DNA of 5,659 nucleotides from Elusimicrobiota bacterium (GTDB lineage Bacteria > Elusimicrobiota > Elusimicrobia > UBA1565 > UBA9628), in the NCBI GenBank assembly GCA_023249695.1, contig JAHFCD010000074.1, forward strand, positions 2,616 through 8,274, written 5' to 3'. The translations under genes and the position numbers were made by a program. The stretch's first letter is position 1, and every line of letters starts with the position of its first letter. A model generated the notes under the pieces. That model had not been told where the DNA came from and searched no databases. It was given only the letters and a program-made list of their open reading frames with translations. Positions 1 to 4,494 of this stretch are shown here, piece after piece.

Positions 1-248
1 AGGATCGTCTCGTCCGCGGTGTGGGAGTGCGCGGGAAGCCCGTAGCCCTTGGGGAAGCGGACCAAGGTCTGCACCGCGTGCGTCTTGGCGTCCTCGTAGA
101 TCAGGTGGTACTCCGCGCCGGCGGGGAGGCTGCCGGAGGCCTTCCAGTCCACCTGGCCGGAGGTTTTCACGACGGGCACCGCGGCGACCTGGGCCCAGCC
201 CAGGATCGCGAGGAAGACGACGCCGACTGCGGGCAATGCGCGTCTCAT
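1..248 (-). CDS. Secreted cupin-domain protein, 5' part only
   Basis: The gene reads leftward from ATG at 248-246 and is cut by the window edge after 82 codons. Residues 1-23 form a signal peptide: MRR, then a hydrophobic core (VGVVFLAIL), with likely cleavage after GWA (19) or VAA (23), so the protein is probably exported. Residues 68-80 match cupin motif 1, G-x5-H-x-H-x3-E, with G68, H74, H76 and E80; in cupins these His and Glu residues bind a metal ion. The second cupin motif would lie outside the window. I infer a small periplasmic single-domain cupin; the substrate is unknown. The start lies 5 nt after the tRNA-Phe CCA end, and there is no Shine-Dalgarno sequence because the upstream bases are the tRNA itself. 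The signal peptide starting exactly here supports this start. Cotranscription with the tRNA is likely. Confidence 0.8.
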   Translation of the reverse strand, partial: MRRALPAVGVVFLAILGWAQVAAVPVVKTSGQVDWKASGSLPAGAEYHLIYEDAKTHAVQTLVRFPKGYGLPAHSHTADETI

Positions 249-253
249 AAAAA

Positions 254-328
254 TGGTGGCGGGGGACAGGATCGAACTGTCGACACCCGGTTTTTCAGAC
301 CGGTGCTCTACCACTGAGCTACCCCGCC
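254..328 (-). tRNA. tRNA-Phe (anticodon GAA), CCA encoded
   Basis: A full cloverleaf can be drawn on the minus strand. The acceptor stem pairs GGCGGGG (328-322) with CCCCGCC (264-258). The D stem is GCTC/GAGC with loop AGTGGTA. The anticodon stem is CCGGT/ACCGG around loop CTGAAAA, giving anticodon GAA at 296-294. The variable loop is 5 nt (GTGTC). The T stem is GACAG/CTGTC with loop TTCGATC. The discriminator is A, and CCA is encoded at 256-254. All stems are fully Watson-Crick, so the gene looks functional. It lies 40 nt downstream of the kinase-like gene and 5 nt upstream of the cupin start codon. Confidence 0.97.
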
Positions 329-337
329 GCGGTGGAG

Positions 338-346
338 ATACTATCA
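338..346 (-). promoter_or_regulatory. Putative extended -10 promoter of tRNA-Phe
   Basis: On the minus strand TGATAGTAT (346-338) combines a TG dinucleotide with a TAGTAT hexamer (4 of 6 to TATAAT). It lies 9 nt before the first tRNA base, so a short 5' leader of a few bases is expected. There is no good -35 box 16-18 nt upstream (GGTCAA at best), which an extended -10 could tolerate. The MarR promoter in this window has the same TGATA core. Confidence 0.5.
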
Positions 347-368
347 AATCGCGCCCGGCTTTGACCGC

Positions 369-1523
369 TCAGCGCTTGCCGAGGAGGCGTTCGATGAGGG
401 CGCGCACGCCGGCGTAGGTCGCCTGGATATCGGCCCCGCCGGCGTAGGCTTCCAGGACGCGGACGGTGCGGCGAAAGTGATCGAGGACGGGCTGGGTCTG
501 CTCGCGGTAGATCTCCATGCGGCGGCGAAAGATCTCGGGGCTGTCGTCCATTCGTCCGCGCGCTTCGATGCGGCGGAGCAGCTCGGCGTCGGGCGCGTTG
601 AGATGCACGAGCGCGTCGAGGGTTCCTCCCGCTTGCTGCCAGGACTCGATGACGCCGATCTCCTCGGGGCGGCGCGGGAAGCCGTCGAGGATGAAGCCGT
701 GGGCGAGGACATCGGGGCGCGACAGGCGTTCCAGGACGACTCCGCGCACTAGGTCGGAGTCCACGAGCTCGCCTTTCGCCATCTCCGCGCTCAGGGCCGG
801 GTCGGCGGCGGCGCGCTCGCGCAGCAGCTCTCCGACGGAGATGTGGATCATGCCGAAGTCGCGGGCCAGCATTTTCCCGTAGGTCGTCTTGCCCGCACCC
901 GGAGGGCCGGTGATGAGGATGCGCAGGGGCCGCGCGGCCGCGTCGACGGCGTGCGGCGCCTTGTCGATTCGGCGCTCCGGCTTCGCGGCGGCGGCGAGCG
1001 AGATGCCGCGCGGGATGAGGGCTCGCGGCGCGTCCGGCGCCGTGACGGCGTCGAGCGCCGAATTTTCGACGGCGATCGTTTTTTCCGGGTAGAGCTTCGC
1101 GAAGGATTCCGCGCCGGCGCGGCTCGAGTCCTCGGAGGGGGCGTCGACGCGCGCGGCCGGATTGGACGAGGACGCGGGAAGCGGCGCGGGCGCGGCGATC
1201 GGACGCGCGATCGCGACGGCCGCGGAGGGAGCGGGCGTGATCGCGGCGGCTGGGATGACGGGCGAGGGCGCGGCCAGGAAAGCGGGCGTGAGTCCCGGGA
1301 CGAGCGTCAGCGCGAGCGAGGCGGGATGAAGCGCCGGCGACGAGGCTAAGGGGGACAGCGCGCTCGCGACCGAGACGGGGATGAGGGGCACGCCTCCGGC
1401 TTGCGCCCGGCCGGCGGGCGCGCGGACGATTTGGGCCGCGGCCTCGCGGGCTCCAAATGAAATGGAGCAGGCGAGTTGGGCGGTCGCCAAAGCGAGCGCC
1501 AGGATTTTTTTGCGCGACGTCAT
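369..1523 (-). CDS. Exported adenylate-kinase-like nucleoside monophosphate kinase
   Basis: The protein has 384 residues. Residues 1-30 are a signal peptide (TSRKK, hydrophobic stretch, cleavage after AAA before Q31). Residues 31-197 are Ala/Pro-rich low complexity, probably a disordered linker. Residues 200-384 are an adenylate kinase domain: Walker A GPPGAGKT at 206-213 (K212), HISVGELLR at 227-235 (R235 equivalent to E. coli Adk R36), LDGFPRR at 279-285 (R284 like R88), and RMDDSPEIFRRR at 324-335 (R324 and R335 like R156 and R167). These residues bind ATP and NMP. The LID insert is almost absent, shorter even than in short-type kinases, so this is not a standard housekeeping Adk. ATG at 1523 is chosen because the signal peptide begins there; an in-frame start at 1589 would precede the putative promoter. 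AGAAGG abuts the ATG, too close to act normally, and TATTCT lies 7 nt upstream, suggesting leaderless mRNA. AMP/ADP as substrate is inferred; another NMP is possible. Confidence 0.85.
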   Translation of the reverse strand: MTSRKKILALALATAQLACSISFGAREAAAQIVRAPAGRAQAGGVPLIPVSVASALSPLASSPALHPASLALTLVPGLTPAFLAAPSPVIPAAAITPAPSAAVAIARPIAAPAPLPASSSNPAARVDAPSEDSSRAGAESFAKLYPEKTIAVENSALDAVTAPDAPRALIPRGISLAAAAKPERRIDKAPHAVDAAARPLRILITGPPGAGKTTYGKMLARDFGMIHISVGELLRERAAADPALSAEMAKGELVDSDLVRGVVLERLSRPDVLAHGFILDGFPRRPEEIGVIESWQQAGGTLDALVHLNAPDAELLRRIEARGRMDDSPEIFRRRMEIYREQTQPVLDHFRRTVRVLEAYAGGADIQATYAGVRALIERLLGKR

Positions 1524-1530
1524 CCTTCTG

Positions 1531-1536
1531 AGAATA
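1531..1536 (-). promoter_or_regulatory. Putative -10 element of the kinase-like gene
   Basis: TATTCT on the minus strand (4 of 6 to TATAAT) ends 7 nt before the ATG at 1523, so transcription would begin at or next to the start codon. A weak -35-like TTCAAC lies 17 nt upstream (1559-1554). The same arrangement precedes two other genes in the window, which raises confidence above what the hexamer alone would give. Confidence 0.4.
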
Positions 1537-1559
1537 GCGGATGTCGGGGATCCGTTGAA

Positions 1560-1610
1560 GGGTCCGAAGACCCAGCGCGTGGGGACCAATTGGCGGAATC
1601 ATCGCGCCAA
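1560..1610. repeat. Two inverted repeats in the divergent kinase/MarR intergenic region
   Basis: GGGTC-CGAA-GACCC (1560-1573) is a perfect 5-bp stem on a tetraloop. TTGGCG (1590-1595) and CGCCAA (1605-1610) are perfect 6-bp arms 9 nt apart, and the first arm overlaps the palindrome CCAATTGG (1586-1593). They lie between the two divergent promoters, next to the possible -35 box of the kinase-like gene. They could be binding sites for a regulator or transcript structures. Neither has a T-tract, so they are not convincing terminators. Confidence 0.4.
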
Positions 1611-1630
1611 CGCCATGGAGATGGAACCCC

Positions 1631-1659
1631 TTGACAGGCGCGCGTGGGCCTGATATACT
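1631..1659 (+). promoter_or_regulatory. Strong sigma-70-type promoter of the MarR gene
   Basis: A perfect TTGACA (1631-1636) is followed by a 17-nt spacer and TATACT (1654-1659), with TG at 1651-1652 giving an extended -10. The start site is expected near 1666, leaving a leader of about 24 nt before the MarR ATG. This is the best promoter in the window. A dyad covers the end of the -10 box and the start site, as expected for an autoregulated regulator. Confidence 0.85.
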
Positions 1660-1677
1660 TCGAAAGTCGAAGCATTC
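1658..1677. promoter_or_regulatory. Candidate MarR operator (promoter-proximal)
   Basis: CTTCG (1658-1662) and CGAAG (1668-1672) form an inverted repeat around AAAGT, overlapping the last bases of the -10 box and the predicted start site. The stretch 1659-1677 matches 14 of 19 positions of the site at 2159-2177 just upstream of the next gene. Binding here would block the MarR promoter, which fits the autorepression common in MarR proteins. Binding itself is inferred. Confidence 0.5.
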
Positions 1678-1689
1678 GGAAACCGAACC

Positions 1690-2139
1690 ATGAACCTCGA
1701 AGATCGCGCGCGCCGGCTCACGGACCACCTCCAGACGGTCATGGAGGAGGCGGAGAGCGTCGATAAGAAAAACTCGGCCGTGCGCGAAAAGCTCTCCTGG
1801 CAGGAGATTCGCGTCCTCCGCGCGGCCGGGCGGCAGGAGTGCTGCACGATGAGCGGGCTCGCGGACGCGATCTGCCTCTCCCTGAGCAGCGCCACCGGGC
1901 TCATCGACCGGCTCGTCGGAAAGAAGCTCATCAAGCGCGACCGCTCGAGCGAGGACCGTCGCGTCGTGCAGGTCGCGCTCACCGAGGAAGGCAAGGAACT
2001 GCACGAAGAGGCGATGGCCGGGCCTGTCGAGTTCGCGCGCGGCATGTTGAAGGGCCTCAACGCCGAGGAGCAGGACGCCTTGCTCGGCTTGTTCCGGAAG
2101 ATTTCCGAACGGATCAAACTGGAGAAGGGCGCCGCCTGA
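1690..2139 (+). CDS. MarR-family transcriptional regulator
   Basis: The protein has 149 residues, the usual MarR size. The N-terminal dimerisation helices (about 1-35) are followed by a winged helix-turn-helix at about 37-100: LSWQEIRVLRAAG, then the recognition region LADAICLSLSSATGLIDRLV, then the wing with the family signature SSEDRRVVQVALTEEGKEL (D89, R91, LTEEG). C-terminal helices (about 112-145) complete the dimer interface. Members of this family are dimeric DNA-binding proteins, usually repressors released by phenolic ligands, oxidants or metals. The adjacent pair C51-C52 and C62, near or in the DNA-binding domain, could make it a thiol or metal sensor; this is inference. A strong promoter and an overlapping dyad precede the gene. 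There is no clear Shine-Dalgarno sequence before the ATG. A 53-nt AT-rich gap with a similar operator leads to the CC-peptide gene, its probable partner and target. Confidence 0.9.
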   Translation: MNLEDRARRLTDHLQTVMEEAESVDKKNSAVREKLSWQEIRVLRAAGRQECCTMSGLADAICLSLSSATGLIDRLVGKKLIKRDRSSEDRRVVQVALTEEGKELHEEAMAGPVEFARGMLKGLNAEEQDALLGLFRKISERIKLEKGAA

Positions 2140-2147
2140 TTTTTTTT
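2140..2147 (+). terminator. T8 tract after the MarR stop, weak terminator at best
   Basis: Eight T residues follow the MarR TGA directly. The only upstream hairpin is a very short GGC/GCC stem inside GGGCGCCGCC, so full termination looks unlikely. It may cause partial termination or pausing, so the downstream peptide would be expressed by readthrough from the MarR promoter and/or from an unseen promoter. Confidence 0.25.
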
Positions 2148-2158
2148 GCCGCAATTAA

Positions 2159-2177
2159 TTCAATAGTCAAACTATTC
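2159..2177. promoter_or_regulatory. Candidate MarR operator upstream of the CC peptide
   Basis: AATAGT-CAA-ACTATT (2162-2176) is a perfect 6-bp inverted repeat with a 3-nt centre. It has the size and AT-rich character of known MarR-family operators. It sits in a conspicuously AT-rich island (2140-2192), 4 nt before the ribosome binding site of the CC-peptide gene. The stretch matches 14 of 19 positions of the promoter-proximal site at 1659-1677. I do not see a convincing -35/-10 pair here, so repression could be by roadblock or at a weak promoter. Confidence 0.6.
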
Positions 2178-2192
2178 AAAAGGAGAATGAAC

Positions 2193-2381
2193 ATGGACAA
2201 CCAGGAAAAGAAGGAAGGCCAGGACGAGAAGGCGTGCTGCACGAAGAAGTGCTGCGGCAAGTCGCTCGCGGTGATCGCCCTGCTCGCGATCGGCGGCGCG
2301 GGCGGCTATCTCGCGGGCAAGTGCTGCGGCGCGAAGCACGCCGCTCCGGCGGCCGCGGAAGCGCCCGCTCCGGCGAAGTAG
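2193..2381 (+). CDS. 62-residue single-pass membrane peptide with three Cys-Cys pairs
   Basis: I do not recognise a named family. The order is: a charged Lys/Glu-rich N terminus (1-13), the motif CCTKKCC (15-21), one transmembrane helix (about 24-42, with a small-residue face GGAGGYLAG), KCC (43-45), then an Ala/Pro tail to residue 62. There is no cleavable signal peptide; the Lys cluster before the helix suggests the N terminus stays inside. Cysteine pairs on both sides of a membrane helix suggest metal binding or thiol chemistry, but function is inference. ATG at 2193 is chosen because AAAAGGAG (2178-2185) lies 7 nt upstream; the in-frame ATG at 2187 would be only 1 nt from it. The gene follows the MarR gene and its operator-like site, so it is probably MarR-controlled. 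Conservation of the CC pairs elsewhere would decide whether they matter. Confidence 0.8.
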   Translation: MDNQEKKEGQDEKACCTKKCCGKSLAVIALLAIGGAGGYLAGKCCGAKHAAPAAAEAPAPAK

Positions 2382-2392
2382 CGCGCGGCCTT

Positions 2393-2442
2393 CGCCCCCG
2401 GCGGGATTTGAATAAGAGTTGACTGGACGGCCGCCGGGGGCG
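2393..2442. repeat. 12-bp perfect inverted repeat with 26-nt loop
   Basis: CGCCCCCGGCGG (2393-2404) is the exact reverse complement of CCGCCGGGGGCG (2431-2442). It begins 12 nt after the CC-peptide stop, so in RNA it would make a very stable 3' hairpin that could protect or end that mRNA. There is no T-tract after it on either strand, so it is not a classical terminator. The right arm lies inside the spacer of a possible promoter for the downstream structured RNA. Confidence 0.7.
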
Positions 2443-2452
2443 GGGCTACACT
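2424..2452 (+). promoter_or_regulatory. Possible promoter of the structured-RNA region
   Basis: TGGACG (2424-2429, 4 of 6 to TTGACA), a 17-nt spacer and TACACT (2447-2452, 4 of 6 to TATAAT) predict a start near 2459. This is where the 5' closing strand of the candidate RNA begins. A better -35 match, TTGACT at 2419-2424, is 22 nt from the -10 and probably too far. In a GC-rich background these moderate matches carry some weight but are not proof. Confidence 0.35.
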
Positions 2453-2458
2453 GAGATT

Positions 2459-2658
2459 GCCGGAAGGGCTGAACTCGAGAATCAAGTTCTCGGGCCGACT
2501 CGAAGGAGAAGGAAGCCCGCCGGCCCTGGCCGAACGAGACGAAAGGTCCACTCGCGAGAGAACCCAGGGCGCCGAACCGAGGGGTACGGGGCTCAGGAGA
2601 ACCACACGGAACTCCATCGGCTCGATCGGCCTCGCTATTAGAAGAAAGCCCCGCCGGG
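2459..2658 (+). ncRNA. Candidate structured RNA of unknown family
   Basis: No credible protein is encoded here. The plus strand holds nested complementary segments that can coexist in one fold. The closing stem is CCGG-AA-GGGCT (2460-2470) with AGCCC-CG-CCGG (2647-2657). A hairpin is formed by CGAGAA/TTCTCG (2476-2492). GGCCGA (2493-2498) pairs with TCGGCC (2626-2631), and AGCCC (2514-2518) with GGGCT (2589-2593). CGG+CCCTGG (2521-2529) pairs with CCAGGG (2564-2569) and CCG (2572-2574). Inside that, CGA..TCG carries a possible GAAA tetraloop (2541-2544). GGAG/CTCC hairpin at 2596-2615. A possible promoter points at its 5' end and a hairpin terminator follows. I could not match it to 6S, SRP, tmRNA, RNase P or a known riboswitch by eye. 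GC-rich sequence forms chance pairs, so this is a candidate only. It could also be a long 3' UTR of the CC-peptide mRNA. Confidence 0.4.
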
Positions 2659-2683
2659 CCTAGAGCTCGGCGAGGGCTTTCTT
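2642..2683. terminator. Bidirectional intrinsic terminator overlapping the SIS gene stop
   Basis: AAGAAAGCCC (2642-2651) pairs perfectly with GGGCTTTCTT (2674-2683). The stem continues with CGCCG (2652-2656) and CGGCG (2668-2672) past a single bulged A, closing an 11-nt loop. Read on either strand it gives an A-rich side, a GC stem and a TTTCTT tail, so it can end the SIS transcript leftward and the candidate RNA rightward. The last seven codons and the stop of the SIS gene lie inside the hairpin. Its left arm also takes part in the closing stem of the candidate RNA, so the two folds compete. Confidence 0.75.
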
Positions 2684-3574
2684 GTAGGCGGGCTCTTTCG
2701 AGCGCAGGTCGTCGGGATCGATGCCGAGACGGCGGCACGAATCGATCGTGAAGCGGTGCCCCCACAGGATCTGGGCGAGCCAGTCGTCGTTGGCGACGTC
2801 GAGGAAGGGAACCCCGACCGTGTCGAGGTAGCGATGCGCGGCGTCCCACCGCGTCTCGCCCACCGTCGAGAAGCCGACCACGAGCGAGCCGGGGCCGACC
2901 GAGATGTGCGGGCCGTGCAGGAATTCCTCGAGGCCGTAGGCGCGCACGCGCAGGTGCGCGGTCTCGAGCAGCTTGAGGGCGACCTCGCAGGCGACCCACT
3001 CGCGCAGGCCGTCGCCGAGCAGGACGAGGTCGGTCTCCGCCGCGAGCTTGGGGGAGTCCGGCCCCCAGTTCAGGCTCGTGCCCGCGCGCGCGAACGGCGC
3101 CAGCAGCGCGGGCTTGCCCGCCCAGCGCAGGAGCCAGGCCATCGTCGTCGTGAAGGACTTCGTGAAGGCGCCCGTGTCCTCGAGCTCGCAGGTCTCCAGG
3201 CGACGGCCCGCTCCCTTCCAGATGGCGCCGGCGCCGCACACGGCGACCGTCGACGCGCCCGCGCGCCGGGCCATGGACTCGGCCTTGACGGTGTAGGACT
3301 TGGTGCCGCCGCGGTGCGAGAGGAACACGCCGAGGTCGCCCTTGGACAGGCGGTAGGGGCGGGCGACGAAATCGTAGGCGTGGACCGCGCGCGCGTCGAG
3401 CCCGGCGCCGCTCCACAGCCACGCGGCGATGCGCGCGGCGTGATGATTGGTGCCGACCCCGACGAAAAAGATCTTGCGGCCCTTCGGCGGCTTCATCCAG
3501 GCGGGCATCGGAGCGCGCAGCGTCCGCGCGATCAGCTCCGGCTGCGCGAAGACGTTGGCCTCGAAACGGCTCAT
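2660..3574 (-). CDS. Double SIS-domain protein, GlmS-isomerase-like, no glutaminase domain
   Basis: The protein has 304 residues and resembles the C-terminal isomerase half of glucosamine-6-phosphate synthase; the N-terminal glutamine-hydrolysing domain is missing. SIS domain 1 (about 34-160) has FFVGVGTNHHAA (36-47), LSHRGGTKS (85-93) in the phosphosugar-loop position of GlmS SQSGETAD, and TGAFTKSFTTTMA (134-146). SIS domain 2 (about 180-285) has CEVALKLLE (196-204) and FLHGP (218-222). Aligned to E. coli GlmS, E197, K201, E204 and H220 match E481, K485, E488 and H504. The C-terminal Lys (K603) has no clear partner, and R88 replaces S349. An aldose/ketose phosphate isomerase or deaminase (AgaS/FrlB-like) or a sugar-phosphate-binding protein is more likely than GlmS itself; the substrate is unknown. 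The ATG overlaps the methyltransferase stop (ATGA) with no Shine-Dalgarno sequence, which implies translational coupling. Confidence 0.85.
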   Translation of the reverse strand: MSRFEANVFAQPELIARTLRAPMPAWMKPPKGRKIFFVGVGTNHHAARIAAWLWSGAGLDARAVHAYDFVARPYRLSKGDLGVFLSHRGGTKSYTVKAESMARRAGASTVAVCGAGAIWKGAGRRLETCELEDTGAFTKSFTTTMAWLLRWAGKPALLAPFARAGTSLNWGPDSPKLAAETDLVLLGDGLREWVACEVALKLLETAHLRVRAYGLEEFLHGPHISVGPGSLVVGFSTVGETRWDAAHRYLDTVGVPFLDVANDDWLAQILWGHRFTIDSCRRLGIDPDDLRSKEPAYKKALAEL

Positions 3575-4431
3575 CGGCCGGGCTTGAAGCCGCGGGCCAT
3601 CATGAACTCGTACGGGATCTCGATGCCGGAGCGCGCCTTGTTCTTCGCGGCGCGGCGCAGCACGGTTTTCTTGACCCAGGCCTGGCCCTTCTCGTCGAGG
3701 CTGCGCAGCATGGCGCCCGTTCGGCCCGCGCCCTCGGTCATCACGGTCCAGTACTCCTCGGGCGAGGCGAAGCGGAAGACGCCGGTGAGGCGCTTGGTCG
3801 AGAGCTCCTGAAGCCCCGCGCGCGCGAAGATCGCGTCGATGGCCCCGTCCGGCCCGAACGAGTACAGGGTGGGCGCGCCGTACGGCGCGCGCAGGTCGGG
3901 GTCGCACTCGGTGATCGCATGCAGGACCAAGGAGGTGAACAGCATCTTCTCGCGGCGCCCCTGGACCAGGCAGGCGACGACGCCGCCGGGCTTGGTCACG
4001 CGCGTCATCTCGGCGAGCGCCTTGTCGGGCTGGGCGAACAGCATCAGGCCGAGCTGGGAGATCGCGGCGTCGAAGGAGCCGCTCTCGAGCGGAAGCGCGT
4101 GCACGTCCATCTCCGCGTACTCGATCGGCGCCGCGCGCTTGACGACGGGCGCCGCCTTCGCGCGCGCGATCATGCCGGGCGCGAGGTCGATCGCGAGCAC
4201 CGAGCCTTTCTCGTCGATCTTGGCCGCGGCGGCGCGGCTGGCGATGCCGGTGCCGCAGGCGACGTCGAGGACGCGCCACTTCTTGCGCAGGCCGGCGAAG
4301 TCCACGAACTCCTCCGCGGTTTTCGCGAAGAGGGAGTTCGAGAGCTTCTCGTAGCGCTCCGCGGCCTCGTCCCAGACGGCGCGCGACTCGGCGGTGTGGG
4401 CGGCGGGATCGAACGAGGCGGTTTCTTTCAC
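3571..4431 (-). CDS. Class I SAM-dependent methyltransferase (UbiE/COQ5-like)
   Basis: The protein has 286 residues. The Rossmann-type methyltransferase core covers about 50-160: motif I VLDVACGTG (54-62) binds SAM, AIDLAPGM (80-87, D82) contacts the ribose, AEMDVHALP (106-114, D109) contacts adenine, FDAAISQLGLMLF (120-132) is motif II, and RVTKPGGVVA (144-153) is motif III. A helical C-terminal region (about 185-286) probably forms the substrate site, ending in IPYEFMMARGFKPGR. It is cytoplasmic, with no signal peptide; the substrate cannot be read from sequence. GTG at 4431 is chosen because TATAAT lies 6 nt upstream, placing the predicted transcript start on the GTG, so the mRNA is probably leaderless. 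There is no Shine-Dalgarno sequence, and no nearer start codon that keeps the conserved N terminus. The reading frame stays open far upstream, but there it crosses the divergent gene. Its stop overlaps the SIS gene start by 4 nt, making a two-gene operon. Confidence 0.87.
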   Translation of the reverse strand: MKETASFDPAAHTAESRAVWDEAAERYEKLSNSLFAKTAEEFVDFAGLRKKWRVLDVACGTGIASRAAAAKIDEKGSVLAIDLAPGMIARAKAAPVVKRAAPIEYAEMDVHALPLESGSFDAAISQLGLMLFAQPDKALAEMTRVTKPGGVVACLVQGRREKMLFTSLVLHAITECDPDLRAPYGAPTLYSFGPDGAIDAIFARAGLQELSTKRLTGVFRFASPEEYWTVMTEGAGRTGAMLRSLDEKGQAWVKKTVLRRAAKNKARSGIEIPYEFMMARGFKPGR

Positions 4432-4437
4432 GCGTTG

Positions 4438-4443
4438 ATTATA
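4438..4443 (-). promoter_or_regulatory. -10 box (TATAAT) of the methyltransferase/SIS operon
   Basis: A perfect TATAAT on the minus strand stands out in GC-rich surroundings and is separated from the GTG start codon by only CAACGC. The expected start site, 7 nt after the box, is the G of GTG itself. No good -35 hexamer is visible 16-18 nt upstream, so activation or an atypical sigma contact is possible. Confidence 0.65.
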
Positions 4444-4494
4444 CGATTTGCGGCGCCGGGGACGACGGCCCCTCCGGGATGGGCCAACGGACCC

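Noticed and set aside
1455..1475. Lipoprotein signal (Cys19) in the kinase-like protein
   Set aside because: The residues before Cys19 (AQL-A) do not fit a lipobox, since Q lies at -3 where Leu is expected; an AAA cleavage site at residue 30 is better.
1524..1589. Alternative upstream ATG (1589) for the kinase-like protein
   Set aside because: It would add 22 residues before a well-formed signal peptide and place the putative -10 box and repeats inside the coding region.
319..2154. 611-codon minus-strand open frame across the kinase-like and MarR genes
   Set aside because: It lies in another frame of the kinase-like gene, is dominated by Arg/Ala/Pro/Gly as GC-rich shadow frames are, and runs antisense through the MarR gene.
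1690..2381. Toxin-antitoxin or defence module (regulator plus small peptide)
   Set aside because: The peptide has no toxin-like hydrophobic composition beyond one membrane helix, the regulator is MarR-type, and no mobile or defence genes are nearby.
2446..2486. TPP riboswitch (CTGAGA motif) or SRP RNA (CCGGAAGG tetraloop)
   Set aside because: The CTGAGA is not followed by the other conserved TPP segments, and the SRP asymmetric loop (AGCA side) is missing.
2457..2663. 68-codon plus-strand open frame in the RNA region
   Set aside because: It has no Shine-Dalgarno sequence, a non-ATG start, an Arg/Gly-rich composition with no domain, and it coincides with extensive RNA-like base pairing.
3575..4279. 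N-terminal extension of the SIS protein
   Set aside because: The extra residues are an Arg-rich shadow of the methyltransferase frame; homology begins around the ATG at 3574, which forms an ATGA overlap.
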